Shown here one piece after another: positions 1 through 7,527 of a stretch of 64,000 nucleotides of DNA. The stretch comes from Saccharofermentans sp. (lineage in GTDB: Bacteria; Bacillota; Clostridia; Saccharofermentanales; Saccharofermentanaceae). A program made the position numbers and the translations under genes. Numbering within the stretch: the stretch's first letter is position 1; every line of letters begins with the position of its first letter. The stretch spans positions 62,001 through 126,000 of the forward strand of contig JAKSRI010000004.1 in NCBI GenBank assembly GCA_024403695.1. Direction: 5' to 3'. The notes under the pieces are model-generated. The model was not told the origin of the DNA, did no database searches, and saw only the letters and a list, made by a program, of their open reading frames with translations.

Positions 1-2
1 TT

Positions 3-509
3 AATCTTGATGATAACCTTTTGAATGACAGAAGAAAGTGCCGTGAATTGTGCTTTGAGTATAATCAGGTAAGTCCTAGTAATGGTGCTGAGCGTAAGAA
101 GAGAATTCGTGGTATTCTTGGCGCATGTGGTACTGAGATTAATGTGGAGCCACCATTTTATTGTGACTACGGTTGGAATACAGAAGTTGGTGAGAATTTT
201 AATTCCGAGTGCAATCTTGTAATTCAGGATGCAGGCGGAGTTACATTTGGTGACAACTGCTTTATCGGACCTAACTGTGGTTTCTATACAAAGGCTCGCC
301 CTTTTGACCCAGAGCGTCGTAATGAAGGTGTAGAGTTTGCCCGCCCTATTAAGGTTGGTAATAATGTTTGCTTTGGCGCTAATGTTCACGTATTCCAGGG
401 TGTTACAATTGGTGATAATGTAATGATTCTTGGTGGATCTATCGTAACTGAGGATATTCCTGATGGAGCTATCGTTTCAGGTAATCCATGTAAGCCACTT
501 GGTGAGTAA
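3..509 (+). CDS. Sugar O-acetyltransferase (maltose/galactoside acetyltransferase type), 5' end outside window
   Basis: Left-handed beta-helix acetyltransferase that transfers acetyl from acetyl-CoA to a sugar hydroxyl in the cytoplasm. The hexapeptide repeat region is clear in the second half (for example VTFGDNCFIGPNCGF and IKVGNNVCFGANVHVFQGVTIG), ending in the family tail IVSGNPCKPL. The frame is open to the left edge: codons from position 3 read NLDDNLLNDRRKCRELCFEYN, which matches the family's N-terminal helix (Mac domain), so the apparent TTG start at 21 is not real and about 20 residues lie off the window. The catalytic His is expected in the NVHVFQGV stretch. The next gene follows after 12 bases with its own ribosome site, so the two are probably co-transcribed. 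The exact sugar substrate cannot be told. Confidence 0.88.
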   Translation, partial: NLDDNLLNDRRKCRELCFEYNQVSPSNGAERKKRIRGILGACGTEINVEPPFYCDYGWNTEVGENFNSECNLVIQDAGGVTFGDNCFIGPNCGFYTKARPFDPERRNEGVEFARPIKVGNNVCFGANVHVFQGVTIGDNVMILGGSIVTEDIPDGAIVSGNPCKPLGE

Positions 510-521
510 AAGGAGCAATTG

Positions 522-1478
522 ATGAGTTTGCCTGTTCTTTACATGGTAATTCCATGCTATAACGAGGAAGAAGTTCTTCCTAAGACATCTGAAATGTTTT
601 TACAGGAACTGGATGTTCTCATTAACAAAGAGAAGATTAGTCCAGATAGTAAAATCATGTTCGTAAATGATGGATCTAAGGATAAGACATGGGATATTAT
701 TTGTAATCTGTCCAAGGCAAATAATCACTTTATTGGTATTAGTCAGAGCCGCAATAGAGGTCATCAGAACGCTGTGTTAGCAGGCCTTATGGAAGCCAAG
801 GACAAGTGTGATATTACTATTTCTATTGATTGTGACGGACAGGATGATATTACTGCCATGGAGAAGATGGTTGATGAATATCGTGGAGGAGCTGAGGTTG
901 TATATGGTGTCAGAGACAATCGTGATTCGGATACCTTTTTTAAGAGATTTACAGCGCAGTCGTTCTATAAATTCATGAATTTCATGGGAGCGGAGGTTGT
1001 CTATAACCACGCGGACTACAGACTTATGTCTTCTAAGGTGCTTCAGGCTTTTGCTGAATATAAGGAAGTGAATTTGTTCTTAAGAGGACTGATTCCTCTG
1101 GTAGGATTTAAGAGTACGAGTGTTTACTATACTCGTCAGGAGAGAGTGGCAGGTGAGAGTCATTATCCGCTATCTAAGATGATAGGTCTTTCTGTTGATG
1201 GAATAACTAGTTTAAGTGTTAAACCTCTTCAGATGATTACATCTCTTGGTATTTTTATTTCTGTAGTAAGTTTTATTTTGACCGTTTGGGCATTTGTTAC
1301 TCAGGTTACTGGTAATGCAGTTCCTGGTTGGGCAAGTATGACTTGTATTGTGAGCTTCCTTGGAGGAATTCAGCTTATCAGCATTGGTGTTATCGGAACT
1401 TATGTCGGAAAGATTTATATGGAGGTTAAGGGAAGACCCCGTTATATCATTAGCGATAGGACAGACGATAAGGAGTAA
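522..1478 (+). CDS. GT2 glycosyltransferase, GtrB/polyprenyl-phosphate sugar transferase type
   Basis: Predicted membrane glycosyltransferase that moves a sugar from a nucleotide donor to polyprenyl phosphate. Residues 1-230 form a GT-A fold: start MSLPVLYMVIPCYNEE, the donor-site VNDGS at 48-52, an acidic SIDCDGQDD at 101-109 in the DXD position, and ADYRLMS at 164-170. Two membrane segments follow (about 237-260 and 270-294) and a basic tail, the usual DPM1/GtrB layout of about 320 residues. The ATG at 522 is preferred to the TTG at 519 because AGGAG at 511-515 sits 6 bases upstream. A terminator follows. The lipid-linked product and the flippase partner are not visible here. Confidence 0.88.
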   Translation: MSLPVLYMVIPCYNEEEVLPKTSEMFLQELDVLINKEKISPDSKIMFVNDGSKDKTWDIICNLSKANNHFIGISQSRNRGHQNAVLAGLMEAKDKCDITISIDCDGQDDITAMEKMVDEYRGGAEVVYGVRDNRDSDTFFKRFTAQSFYKFMNFMGAEVVYNHADYRLMSSKVLQAFAEYKEVNLFLRGLIPLVGFKSTSVYYTRQERVAGESHYPLSKMIGLSVDGITSLSVKPLQMITSLGIFISVVSFILTVWAFVTQVTGNAVPGWASMTCIVSFLGGIQLISIGVIGTYVGKIYMEVKGRPRYIISDRTDDKE

Positions 1479-1504
1479 TAATCTTTATATAATTATGAGC
1501 TTAA

Positions 1505-1545
1505 AATGCCTCAGGAATTATTAATCCTGGGGCATTATTATTTGT
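1505..1545 (+). terminator. Rho-independent terminator after the GT2 gene
   Basis: Twelve-base stem 1505-1516 / 1525-1536 (AATGCCTCAGGA against TCCTGGGGCATT, one G-U pair), loop of 8, followed by a T-rich tract. It closes the acetyltransferase-glycosyltransferase operon. Confidence 0.8.
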
Positions 1546-1584
1546 CTTTGTGCATTTGGCACAATTCAAATTCGTATTATTTGG

Positions 1585-1683
1585 TGACTGTTTCTGACTG
1601 AATGTGATTGTTTTTGACGGAATATGATTTTATAATCGTTATATAACCAATTATATTCGGTCAAAAGGGGTCATTTTCAGTCA
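1585..1683 (+). promoter_or_regulatory. Promoter and four-site DeoR/FruR operator of the fructose operon
   Basis: A 16-base element of the form TGACNGAATNTGATTG occurs twice directly (1595-1610 and 1615-1630) and twice inverted (1648-1663 and 1668-1683), with a partial extra copy at 1585. Both inner and outer pairs are symmetric about position 1639. The promoter TTGTTT (1608-1613) / TATAAT (1631-1636), spacing 17, lies inside, and the last copy covers the fruR start codon. The natural reading is autoregulation by the adjacent DeoR-family repressor. Assignment to that protein is inference from position. Confidence 0.7.
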
Positions 1684-2441
1684 TGCTGGCAGAAGAAAGA
1701 ATTCAAAAAATTAAGGATTATGTAGATGCTAATGGTAGCGCTACAGTAAATGAGCTTATGGATCTTCTTGATGCTTCAGAGTCCACTATCAGACGTGCAC
1801 TATCTGACATGGACAAGAATCATCTTATCTCTAGAGTTCATGGAGGCGCTGTTTCAAATAACACAGTTAGTCCAACAATTCTTACAATGGACGAGAGTCT
1901 TGAGAACAGACGATCAATTAATACAGATGCTAAGAAGGCGATTGCACAGTATGCAGCTTCACTAATTGAAGATGGAGATTTTGTTTATATCGATTCAGGA
2001 AGTACAACAGAGTTTCTTGCTGAGTTTATAAAGGCCTCTAATGCAACATATGCAACTAACAGTTTCGCGGTAGCAAGAATTCTTGGAAGAAAGAATTTTA
2101 ATGTCTATCTCATTGGCGGAGAGTTTAAGGTAACAACCGAGGCTATCGTAGGTGAAGTCGCTTCTATAGCACTTGAGCACTACAACTTCACCAAAGGTTT
2201 CTTCGGTACTAATGGAATCGATCTTAAGCGTGGTCATACAACACCAGAGATTAGAGAGGGCATAACAAAAGGCCAGGCAATACTAAGAAGTAAAGAAAAA
2301 TACATTCTTGCAGATGAGACAAAGTTTGGCGTTATCTCAAGTTTTACCTTTGCCGGACTTGATGATACGACAGTCATCACCACAGGTAAAATTCCGAAGG
2401 AATTCACGGAAAATAAAAAAATATCAATGATCAAAGTCTAG
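1683..2441 (+). CDS. fruR: DeoR-family transcriptional repressor of the fructose operon
   Basis: Sugar-phosphate-responsive repressor. An N-terminal winged helix (about residues 5-57) carries the DeoR signature with recognition helix SESTIRRALSDM and wing HLISRVHGGAV. The C-terminal effector domain has the DeoRC pattern, DGDFVYIDSGSTTEFLAEF and later FFGTNGIDLKRGHTTPE, the ISOCOT-type fold expected to sense fructose 1-phosphate. At 252 residues it has the usual family length. It begins the operon fruR-fruK-fruA-HPr-EI, so the effector is inferred from context. Its start codon lies in the last of four symmetric operator copies, which predicts tight self-repression. No good Shine-Dalgarno is present apart from AAAAGGGG at 1663-1670. 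Confidence 0.9.
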   Translation: MLAEERIQKIKDYVDANGSATVNELMDLLDASESTIRRALSDMDKNHLISRVHGGAVSNNTVSPTILTMDESLENRRSINTDAKKAIAQYAASLIEDGDFVYIDSGSTTEFLAEFIKASNATYATNSFAVARILGRKNFNVYLIGGEFKVTTEAIVGEVASIALEHYNFTKGFFGTNGIDLKRGHTTPEIREGITKGQAILRSKEKYILADETKFGVISSFTFAGLDDTTVITTGKIPKEFTENKKISMIKV

Positions 2442-2461
2442 AAGAAAGGAGGAAAATGAAG

Positions 2462-3373
2462 ATGATTTATACAGTAACATTTAATCCTTCTTTGGATTAC
2501 ATAGTAAATGTAGAGCATTTTAAGACAGGTGTAGTAAATAGAATAACAAAAGAGATTATTTATCCAGGTGGAAAAGGAATTAATGTTTCCATTGTTCTTC
2601 AGAATATGGGTCTTCCTACAACTGCACTGGGATTCACAGCAGGTTACACAGGAAATGAGATTATCAGACTTCTGAAGGAACAGGGCGTAAACAGCAAGTT
2701 CATCAATGTTAAGGAAGGCAATTCCCGTATTAATCTCAAGATGAGATCAGATGAAGAGACAGAGATTAACGGCCAGGGACCTAAGATTACTGAAGAGAAT
2801 ATTAAGGAACTTTACGCCATGCTCGATGAGCTTCAGAAAGGCGACATCCTGGTACTTGCAGGATCTATCCCGGATACACTTCCACAGTCTATGTACATGG
2901 ACATTATGAAGTATCTGGAAGGCAAGGAAATCGACATTGTGGTAGATGCTACACGTAAGCTTCTTATGAATGTGCTTCCTTATAAGCCTTTCCTCATTAA
3001 GCCTAATAACCATGAGCTTGGTGAGATTTTCGGCGTAACACTTACAGATAAGGATGAGATTATCACTTACGCCAAGAAACTTCAGGAGCAGGGTGCTCGA
3101 AATGTACTCATCTCCATGGCAGGTGACGGTGCGGTATTAGTGGCCGAGAATGGTGAGACTTATAAGGCAGAGTCTCCAGTGGGCAAGCTCGTTAACTCAG
3201 TTGGTGCAGGTGATTCTATGGTAGCTGGTTTTATTACAGGTTATCTTGAGACAGGTCTTTACAAAGAGGCATTAAGAAGAGGCCTTTGCACAGGAAGTGC
3301 ATCAGCATTTAGCGAAGAACTCGCTACAAAGGCAGAAGTAGAAGAATTAATTAAAAATTACAAAGGACTATAA
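2462..3373 (+). CDS. fruK: 1-phosphofructokinase
   Basis: PfkB-family kinase converting fructose 1-phosphate, the product of the adjacent fructose PTS, to fructose 1,6-bisphosphate with ATP. It starts with the family sequence MIYTVTFNPSLDY, has the substrate glycines YPGGKGINVS at 34-43, KPNNHEL at 180-186, and the second PfkB signature NSVGAGDSMVAGF with catalytic Asp251. Length 303 matches the family. ATG 2462 is preferred to ATG 2456 because GGAGG (2448-2452) is 9 bases from the former and only 3 from the latter, and known FruK proteins begin at this methionine. It lies 20 bases after fruR and 18 before the transporter, so the three are co-transcribed. Confidence 0.93.
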   Translation: MIYTVTFNPSLDYIVNVEHFKTGVVNRITKEIIYPGGKGINVSIVLQNMGLPTTALGFTAGYTGNEIIRLLKEQGVNSKFINVKEGNSRINLKMRSDEETEINGQGPKITEENIKELYAMLDELQKGDILVLAGSIPDTLPQSMYMDIMKYLEGKEIDIVVDATRKLLMNVLPYKPFLIKPNNHELGEIFGVTLTDKDEIITYAKKLQEQGARNVLISMAGDGAVLVAENGETYKAESPVGKLVNSVGAGDSMVAGFITGYLETGLYKEALRRGLCTGSASAFSEELATKAEVEELIKNYKGL

Positions 3374-3391
3374 AAAAGGAGGACAAAAAGT

Positions 3392-5428
3392 ATGCGTATC
3401 AAAGACTTACTTGCCAAGGAAAGCATTAAGCTTGGCGGAAGCGCAGAAAACAAGCAGGACGTTCTTAACCAGATGGTAGACCTCATGGCAAAGAGCGGCA
3501 AAATCTCTGACATCGACACATATCGTAAGGGTGTGTATGCAAGAGAAGAAGAAGGCTCCACAGGTGTTGGCGATGGTATTGCTATTCCACACTGCAAGAG
3601 CGACGCAGTAAAGGCACCAGGACTTGCAGCAATGACAGTTCCAGCAGGTGTTGAGTACGATGCATTAGATGGTGCACCAGTTGATATTCTTTTCCTTATC
3701 GCTGCACCTAACACAAAGGACAATGTTCACCTCGATGTATTAAGTAAGCTTTCAGTTCTCCTTATGAACGAAGAGTTTACATCTTCACTTAAGGCAGCTA
3801 AGACACCAGATGAGTTCTTAGAGATCATCGATAAGGCTGAGAAGGAAGCTGACGAAGAAGAGAAGCCAGCAGAAATCGCTTCAACAAACGGTAAGTTTGT
3901 AGTAGCAGTTACAGCTTGCCCAACAGGTATTGCTCATACATATATGGCAGCTGAGGCTCTCGAGAAGAAGGCTGAGGCTCTTGGCGTTGGTATCAAGGTA
4001 GAGACACGTGGTTCTTCCGGAGCTAAGAACGTTCTCACAGCTGAGGACATCAAGAAGGCTGACGGTGTTATTATCGCAGCAGATACAAAGGTTCCAATGG
4101 ACAGATTCGATGGTAAGCCACTTATCCAGTGCAAGGTTGCTGATGGTATCAATAAGGCTGAGGAACTCATTAATAAGGCAGCAGCTGGTGAAGCACCTGC
4201 ATTTAAGGCAACTGGTTCAGTAGCAGCTGAGTCTGAGGACAAGGGTTCTATTGGACACCAGATTTACAAGCACCTCATGAGTGGTGTATCTCACATGCTT
4301 CCATTCGTTATCGGTGGTGGTATTCTCGTAGCTCTCGCATTCCTCGTTGATACACTCGCAGGTTATGGTGCTACAGCAGGCGGAGACTTCGGTACAATGA
4401 CAGCTCTCTCTGCATTCTTTAAGTATGTTGGTGGACTCGCTATGGGTCTCATGGTTCCAGTTCTTGCTGGTTACATCGCTTATTCCATCGCTGACCGTCC
4501 TGGTCTCGCAGTTGGTTTCGTTGGTGGTATGCTCGCTTCTTCTGGTAACGCTGCAGTATCTGCTACATTCGCAGGATCTACAGGTTTCATGGGCTTTATC
4601 GAGAAATTCGCTTTCGTAGGTGAAGGCGGCGGCGCTACAGTTTCTGGCTTCCTTGGTGGTATCGTTGCAGGTTTCCTTGCTGGTTTCATCGTTCTTGGTC
4701 TCCAGAAGGCTTTCTCTAAGCTTCCTGCTTCCCTCGATGGTATTAAGCCAACACTTATTTACCCACTTCTCGGAATCCTCTGCATCGGCATTCTCATGTG
4801 CTTCATCTTCAACCCACTTATCGGTGTTGTAAACACAGGTCTTTCCAAGATGCTTACATCTATTTCTGATGCAGGTTATATCACAATTCTTGGCCTCCTC
4901 CTCGGTGCAATGATGGCTATCGACATGGGTGGTCCTATCAACAAGGCAGCTTACGTATTCGGTACAGGCATGCTCGCTACAGCAGCTACACTTACAGCTG
5001 GTGGCGCACTTGCAACAGATCCTAACGTAGCAGCTTGCTACATGGCAATGGCTTCCATCATGGTTGGTGGTATGGTTCCTCCTGTAGGTATCGCACTTGC
5101 TTGCTGGATTTTCCCTAAGAAGTTTACAAAGGCTGAGAGAGGTTCTGCTCCATCTAACATCGTAATGGGTTGCTCATTCATCACAGAGGGTGCTATCCCA
5201 TTCGCAGCTGCTGACCCAGGTCACGTAATCCCTGCAACAATGGCTGGTGCTGGCGTAGCTGGTTTCCTTTCCGCACTCTTCAAGTGCACACTTATGGCTC
5301 CACACGGTGGTATCTTCGTATTCGCTACAGTAGGTAACCCACTCCTTTACGTAGTAGCTTGGCTCGCAGGTTCTATCGTAACAGCACTTCTCCTTGGTAT
5401 TCTTAAGAAGCCAGCTGTTGAAGTATAA
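3392..5428 (+). CDS. fruA: Fructose PTS transporter EIIABC
   Basis: Membrane permease that imports fructose and phosphorylates it to fructose 1-phosphate. Domain order is A-B-C: EIIA residues 1-150 with the phospho-histidine His67 in GIAIPHCKS; an acidic linker EADEEEKP; EIIB about 167-265 with phospho-cysteine Cys176 in VAVTACPTGIAHTYMAAE; EIIC about 285-678 with about nine to ten hydrophobic segments and the conserved GGxxxxxAFLVD and GAIPFAAADPG stretches. At 678 residues it matches single-chain fructose permeases of Firmicutes. The start has AGGAGG at 3378-3383. Codons are strongly biased as in highly expressed genes. FruK upstream and HPr-EI downstream complete the phosphorelay in one transcript. 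Confidence 0.95.
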   Translation: MRIKDLLAKESIKLGGSAENKQDVLNQMVDLMAKSGKISDIDTYRKGVYAREEEGSTGVGDGIAIPHCKSDAVKAPGLAAMTVPAGVEYDALDGAPVDILFLIAAPNTKDNVHLDVLSKLSVLLMNEEFTSSLKAAKTPDEFLEIIDKAEKEADEEEKPAEIASTNGKFVVAVTACPTGIAHTYMAAEALEKKAEALGVGIKVETRGSSGAKNVLTAEDIKKADGVIIAADTKVPMDRFDGKPLIQCKVADGINKAEELINKAAAGEAPAFKATGSVAAESEDKGSIGHQIYKHLMSGVSHMLPFVIGGGILVALAFLVDTLAGYGATAGGDFGTMTALSAFFKYVGGLAMGLMVPVLAGYIAYSIADRPGLAVGFVGGMLASSGNAAVSATFAGSTGFMGFIEKFAFVGEGGGATVSGFLGGIVAGFLAGFIVLGLQKAFSKLPASLDGIKPTLIYPLLGILCIGILMCFIFNPLIGVVNTGLSKMLTSISDAGYITILGLLLGAMMAIDMGGPINKAAYVFGTGMLATAATLTAGGALATDPNVAACYMAMASIMVGGMVPPVGIALACWIFPKKFTKAERGSAPSNIVMGCSFITEGAIPFAAADPGHVIPATMAGAGVAGFLSALFKCTLMAPHGGIFVFATVGNPLLYVVAWLAGSIVTALLLGILKKPAVEV

Positions 5429-5448
5429 GGTTTAAAGTATAATTAAAA

Positions 5449-5472
5449 GGGGCTCTTGGGGACGAGAGCCCC
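5449..5472 (+). promoter_or_regulatory. Intercistronic hairpin between fruA and the HPr gene, no U-tract
   Basis: Perfect 8-bp GC-rich stem GGGGCTCT (5449-5456) / AGAGCCCC (5465-5472) with an 8-base loop. No T-run follows, so it is unlikely to terminate. It more likely marks an mRNA processing or stability boundary that sets the EII to HPr/EI ratio (inference). Confidence 0.5.
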
Positions 5473-5498
5473 GATACATACAAGTGAGGTAAATGAAA

Positions 5499-5756
5499 AT
5501 GATCGAAATTAAATATACAATTAAGGACCCAATGGGAATTCACGCTAGACCAGCAGGTGAGCTCGTTAAGGCTTGTGCTGCTTTCCCTTGCAAGATTATG
5601 ATTAGCAATGGAACAAAGTCTATGGACGCTAAGAGAATTATGGGTGTTATGTCCCTCGGTGTTAAGCAGGGTACAGAGATTTCTATGAGCTTTGATGGTG
5701 AGCAGGAGGCAGAGGCATCCGCAGCTATCGCAGCATTCCTTGAGGAGAAGCTCTAA
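5499..5756 (+). CDS. ptsH: HPr phosphocarrier protein lacking the Ser46 regulatory site
   Basis: Small PTS protein that carries phosphate from EI to EIIA. The catalytic histidine lies in PMGIHARPAG. With ATG 5499 it is exactly His15, the canonical number, and this ATG is 9 bases from GAGG (5486-5489), against 3 for ATG 5493. The regulatory-site region reads AKRIMGVMSLG where the Firmicute standard is LKSIMGVMSLG, so position 46 is Arg instead of the serine phosphorylated by HPr kinase. The fold and length (85 residues) are otherwise normal. It lies between fruA and EI and overlaps the EI start (TAATG). It should work in transport but not in HPrK/CcpA-type catabolite repression unless a second HPr exists elsewhere. 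Confidence 0.93.
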   Translation: MIEIKYTIKDPMGIHARPAGELVKACAAFPCKIMISNGTKSMDAKRIMGVMSLGVKQGTEISMSFDGEQEAEASAAIAAFLEEKL

Positions 5757-7375
5757 TGGAATTTGTAGGTAAGTGCGTTTTTGAGGGAATTGCAATCGGA
5801 CGCATTGCAGTCTTCGATAAGGGCGACAATCAGGTGAAGAGAGTGCGCATCACTGACACTGCTGCTGAAGTAAAGCGTTTTGAGGACGCGAAAGAGGCAG
5901 CAAAGGCACAGCTTGCAGCGCTTTATGAGAAGGCACTCGCTGAGGTTGGCGAGGAGAATGCCGCTATTATGGAGATTCACCAGATGATGCTCGACGATCT
6001 CGATTATGTTGAGACAATCACAGGTATGATTGAATCTGACGAAGTAAATGCTGAGTTTGCAGTTCACGCTACAGGTGAGAGCTTTGCTGAGATTTTCGCA
6101 TCTATGGATGACGATTATATGAAGGCAAGATCCGCAGATGTTAGAGACATTTCCAGCCGTGTGATTGCTATTCTTTCTGGCAAGAACGCTGGCGGAATTG
6201 ATTCTGATGAGCCTGTAATTCTCGTAGCTGATGATCTCGCTCCAAGTGAGACAGTTCAGCTCGATAAGTCCAAGATTCTTGGTTTCGTTACTCGTCATGG
6301 TTCTTCTAATTCACATACAGCAATTCTCGCTCGTACAATGAATATTCCAGCATTGATTGGCATCGATTATCCTGCTGACTGTAATGGCAAGATGGCTATT
6401 GTTGATGGTGCCAAGGGTACATTTATTATTGACCCACCAATGTCTGTAATTGATGAGTATCACAGAAAGTTCGAGGAGCAGGAAGAGCAGAAGAAGCTTC
6501 TTCTCGAGCTTAAGGACAAAGAGGATGTTACTATCGATGGTCGTTCAATTCACCTCTATGCAAACGTAGGTGGTGTTGGGGACGTTCCAGCCGTTCTCGA
6601 TGGCGGTGCTACAGGTATCGGTCTCTTCAGATCTGAGTTCCTGTATCTCGAGTCATCCACATATCCTTCTGAGGAGCAGCAGTTCGAGGCTTATAAGGCC
6701 GTTGCTGAGATGATGGGCGACAAGAAAGTTGTTATCCGTACATTGGATATCGGCGCAGATAAGCAGGTTGATTATTTTGATCTCGCTAAGGAAGAAAATC
6801 CAGCAATGGGTTATCGTGCTATCCGTATCTGTCTTACACGTCCAGATGTGTTTAAAACACAGCTTCGTGCTTTGTATCGTGCGTCAGCTTATGGAAATAT
6901 TTCCATTATGTTCCCAATGATTATTTCAGAGTCTGAGGTAATCAGAATTAAGGAAATTTGTGAAGAGGTTAAGTCAGAACTTTCTTCTGAGGGAAAGGAA
7001 TTTAAGGAGTGTGAAATCGGTATCATGATCGAGACACCAGCTGCAGTAATGCTTGCTGAAGAGCTTGGTCGCCATGTTGATTTCTTCTCAGTTGGAACAA
7101 ATGACCTCACACAGTATACACTTGCAATTGACCGTCAGAATGCGGCCCTTGATAATATCTATGATTCACATCATCCAGCACTTTTGAAGATGCTCCAGAT
7201 GATTGTGGATGGTGGACATAAGTCCGGCTGCTGGGTTGGAATTTGTGGTGAGCTTGGTGCAGATACTACTCTCACTGAGGAGTTCCTGAGGATGGGATTC
7301 GATGAGTTGTCTGTATCACCATCCATGATTCTTAAGGTTAGAAAGACAATCAGATCAATCGACCTTAGCAAGTAA
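5756..7375 (+). CDS. ptsI: Phosphoenolpyruvate-protein phosphotransferase, PTS enzyme I
   Basis: Cytoplasmic first enzyme of the PTS: autophosphorylates from PEP and passes phosphate to HPr. The N-terminal HPr-binding and swivelling domains carry the active His187 in HGSSNSHTAILAR, a variant of the usual GGRTSHTAI. The C-terminal TIM barrel has GIGLFRSEFLY, the PEP-site FSVGTNDLTQY, and the catalytic Cys in WVGICGELGAD. It is 539 residues, slightly short of the usual 570-580 but with all core motifs. The start ATG overlaps the HPr stop (TAATG), indicating translational coupling. It ends the fructose operon before the terminator at 7400. Confidence 0.95.
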   Translation: MEFVGKCVFEGIAIGRIAVFDKGDNQVKRVRITDTAAEVKRFEDAKEAAKAQLAALYEKALAEVGEENAAIMEIHQMMLDDLDYVETITGMIESDEVNAEFAVHATGESFAEIFASMDDDYMKARSADVRDISSRVIAILSGKNAGGIDSDEPVILVADDLAPSETVQLDKSKILGFVTRHGSSNSHTAILARTMNIPALIGIDYPADCNGKMAIVDGAKGTFIIDPPMSVIDEYHRKFEEQEEQKKLLLELKDKEDVTIDGRSIHLYANVGGVGDVPAVLDGGATGIGLFRSEFLYLESSTYPSEEQQFEAYKAVAEMMGDKKVVIRTLDIGADKQVDYFDLAKEENPAMGYRAIRICLTRPDVFKTQLRALYRASAYGNISIMFPMIISESEVIRIKEICEEVKSELSSEGKEFKECEIGIMIETPAAVMLAEELGRHVDFFSVGTNDLTQYTLAIDRQNAALDNIYDSHHPALLKMLQMIVDGGHKSGCWVGICGELGADTTLTEEFLRMGFDELSVSPSMILKVRKTIRSIDLSK

Positions 7376-7399
7376 TATATTAATTGAATTTTAACTATA

Positions 7400-7440
7400 C
7401 TCCTCGTCAGATTTCCCTTCTGGCGGGGAGTTATTGTATG
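7400..7440 (+). terminator. Terminator of the fructose/PTS operon
   Basis: Thirteen-base stem 7400-7412 / 7420-7432 with G-U pairs (ACTCCTCGTCAGA against TCTGGCGGGGAGT), loop of 7, then a weak T-rich tail TTATTGTAT. Confidence 0.7.
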
Positions 7441-7527
7441 TAACGATAAAAATCTATAAATTCTGATATCCACACACCACAAATATTAGTAAAATGTATG
7501 GCAGAGACAAATCAGGAGGAGAGGCTA

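Noticed and set aside
21..509. Complete acetyltransferase starting at TTG 21
   Set aside because: Family-like residues continue upstream to the edge (NLDDNL), so the gene is cut, not complete.
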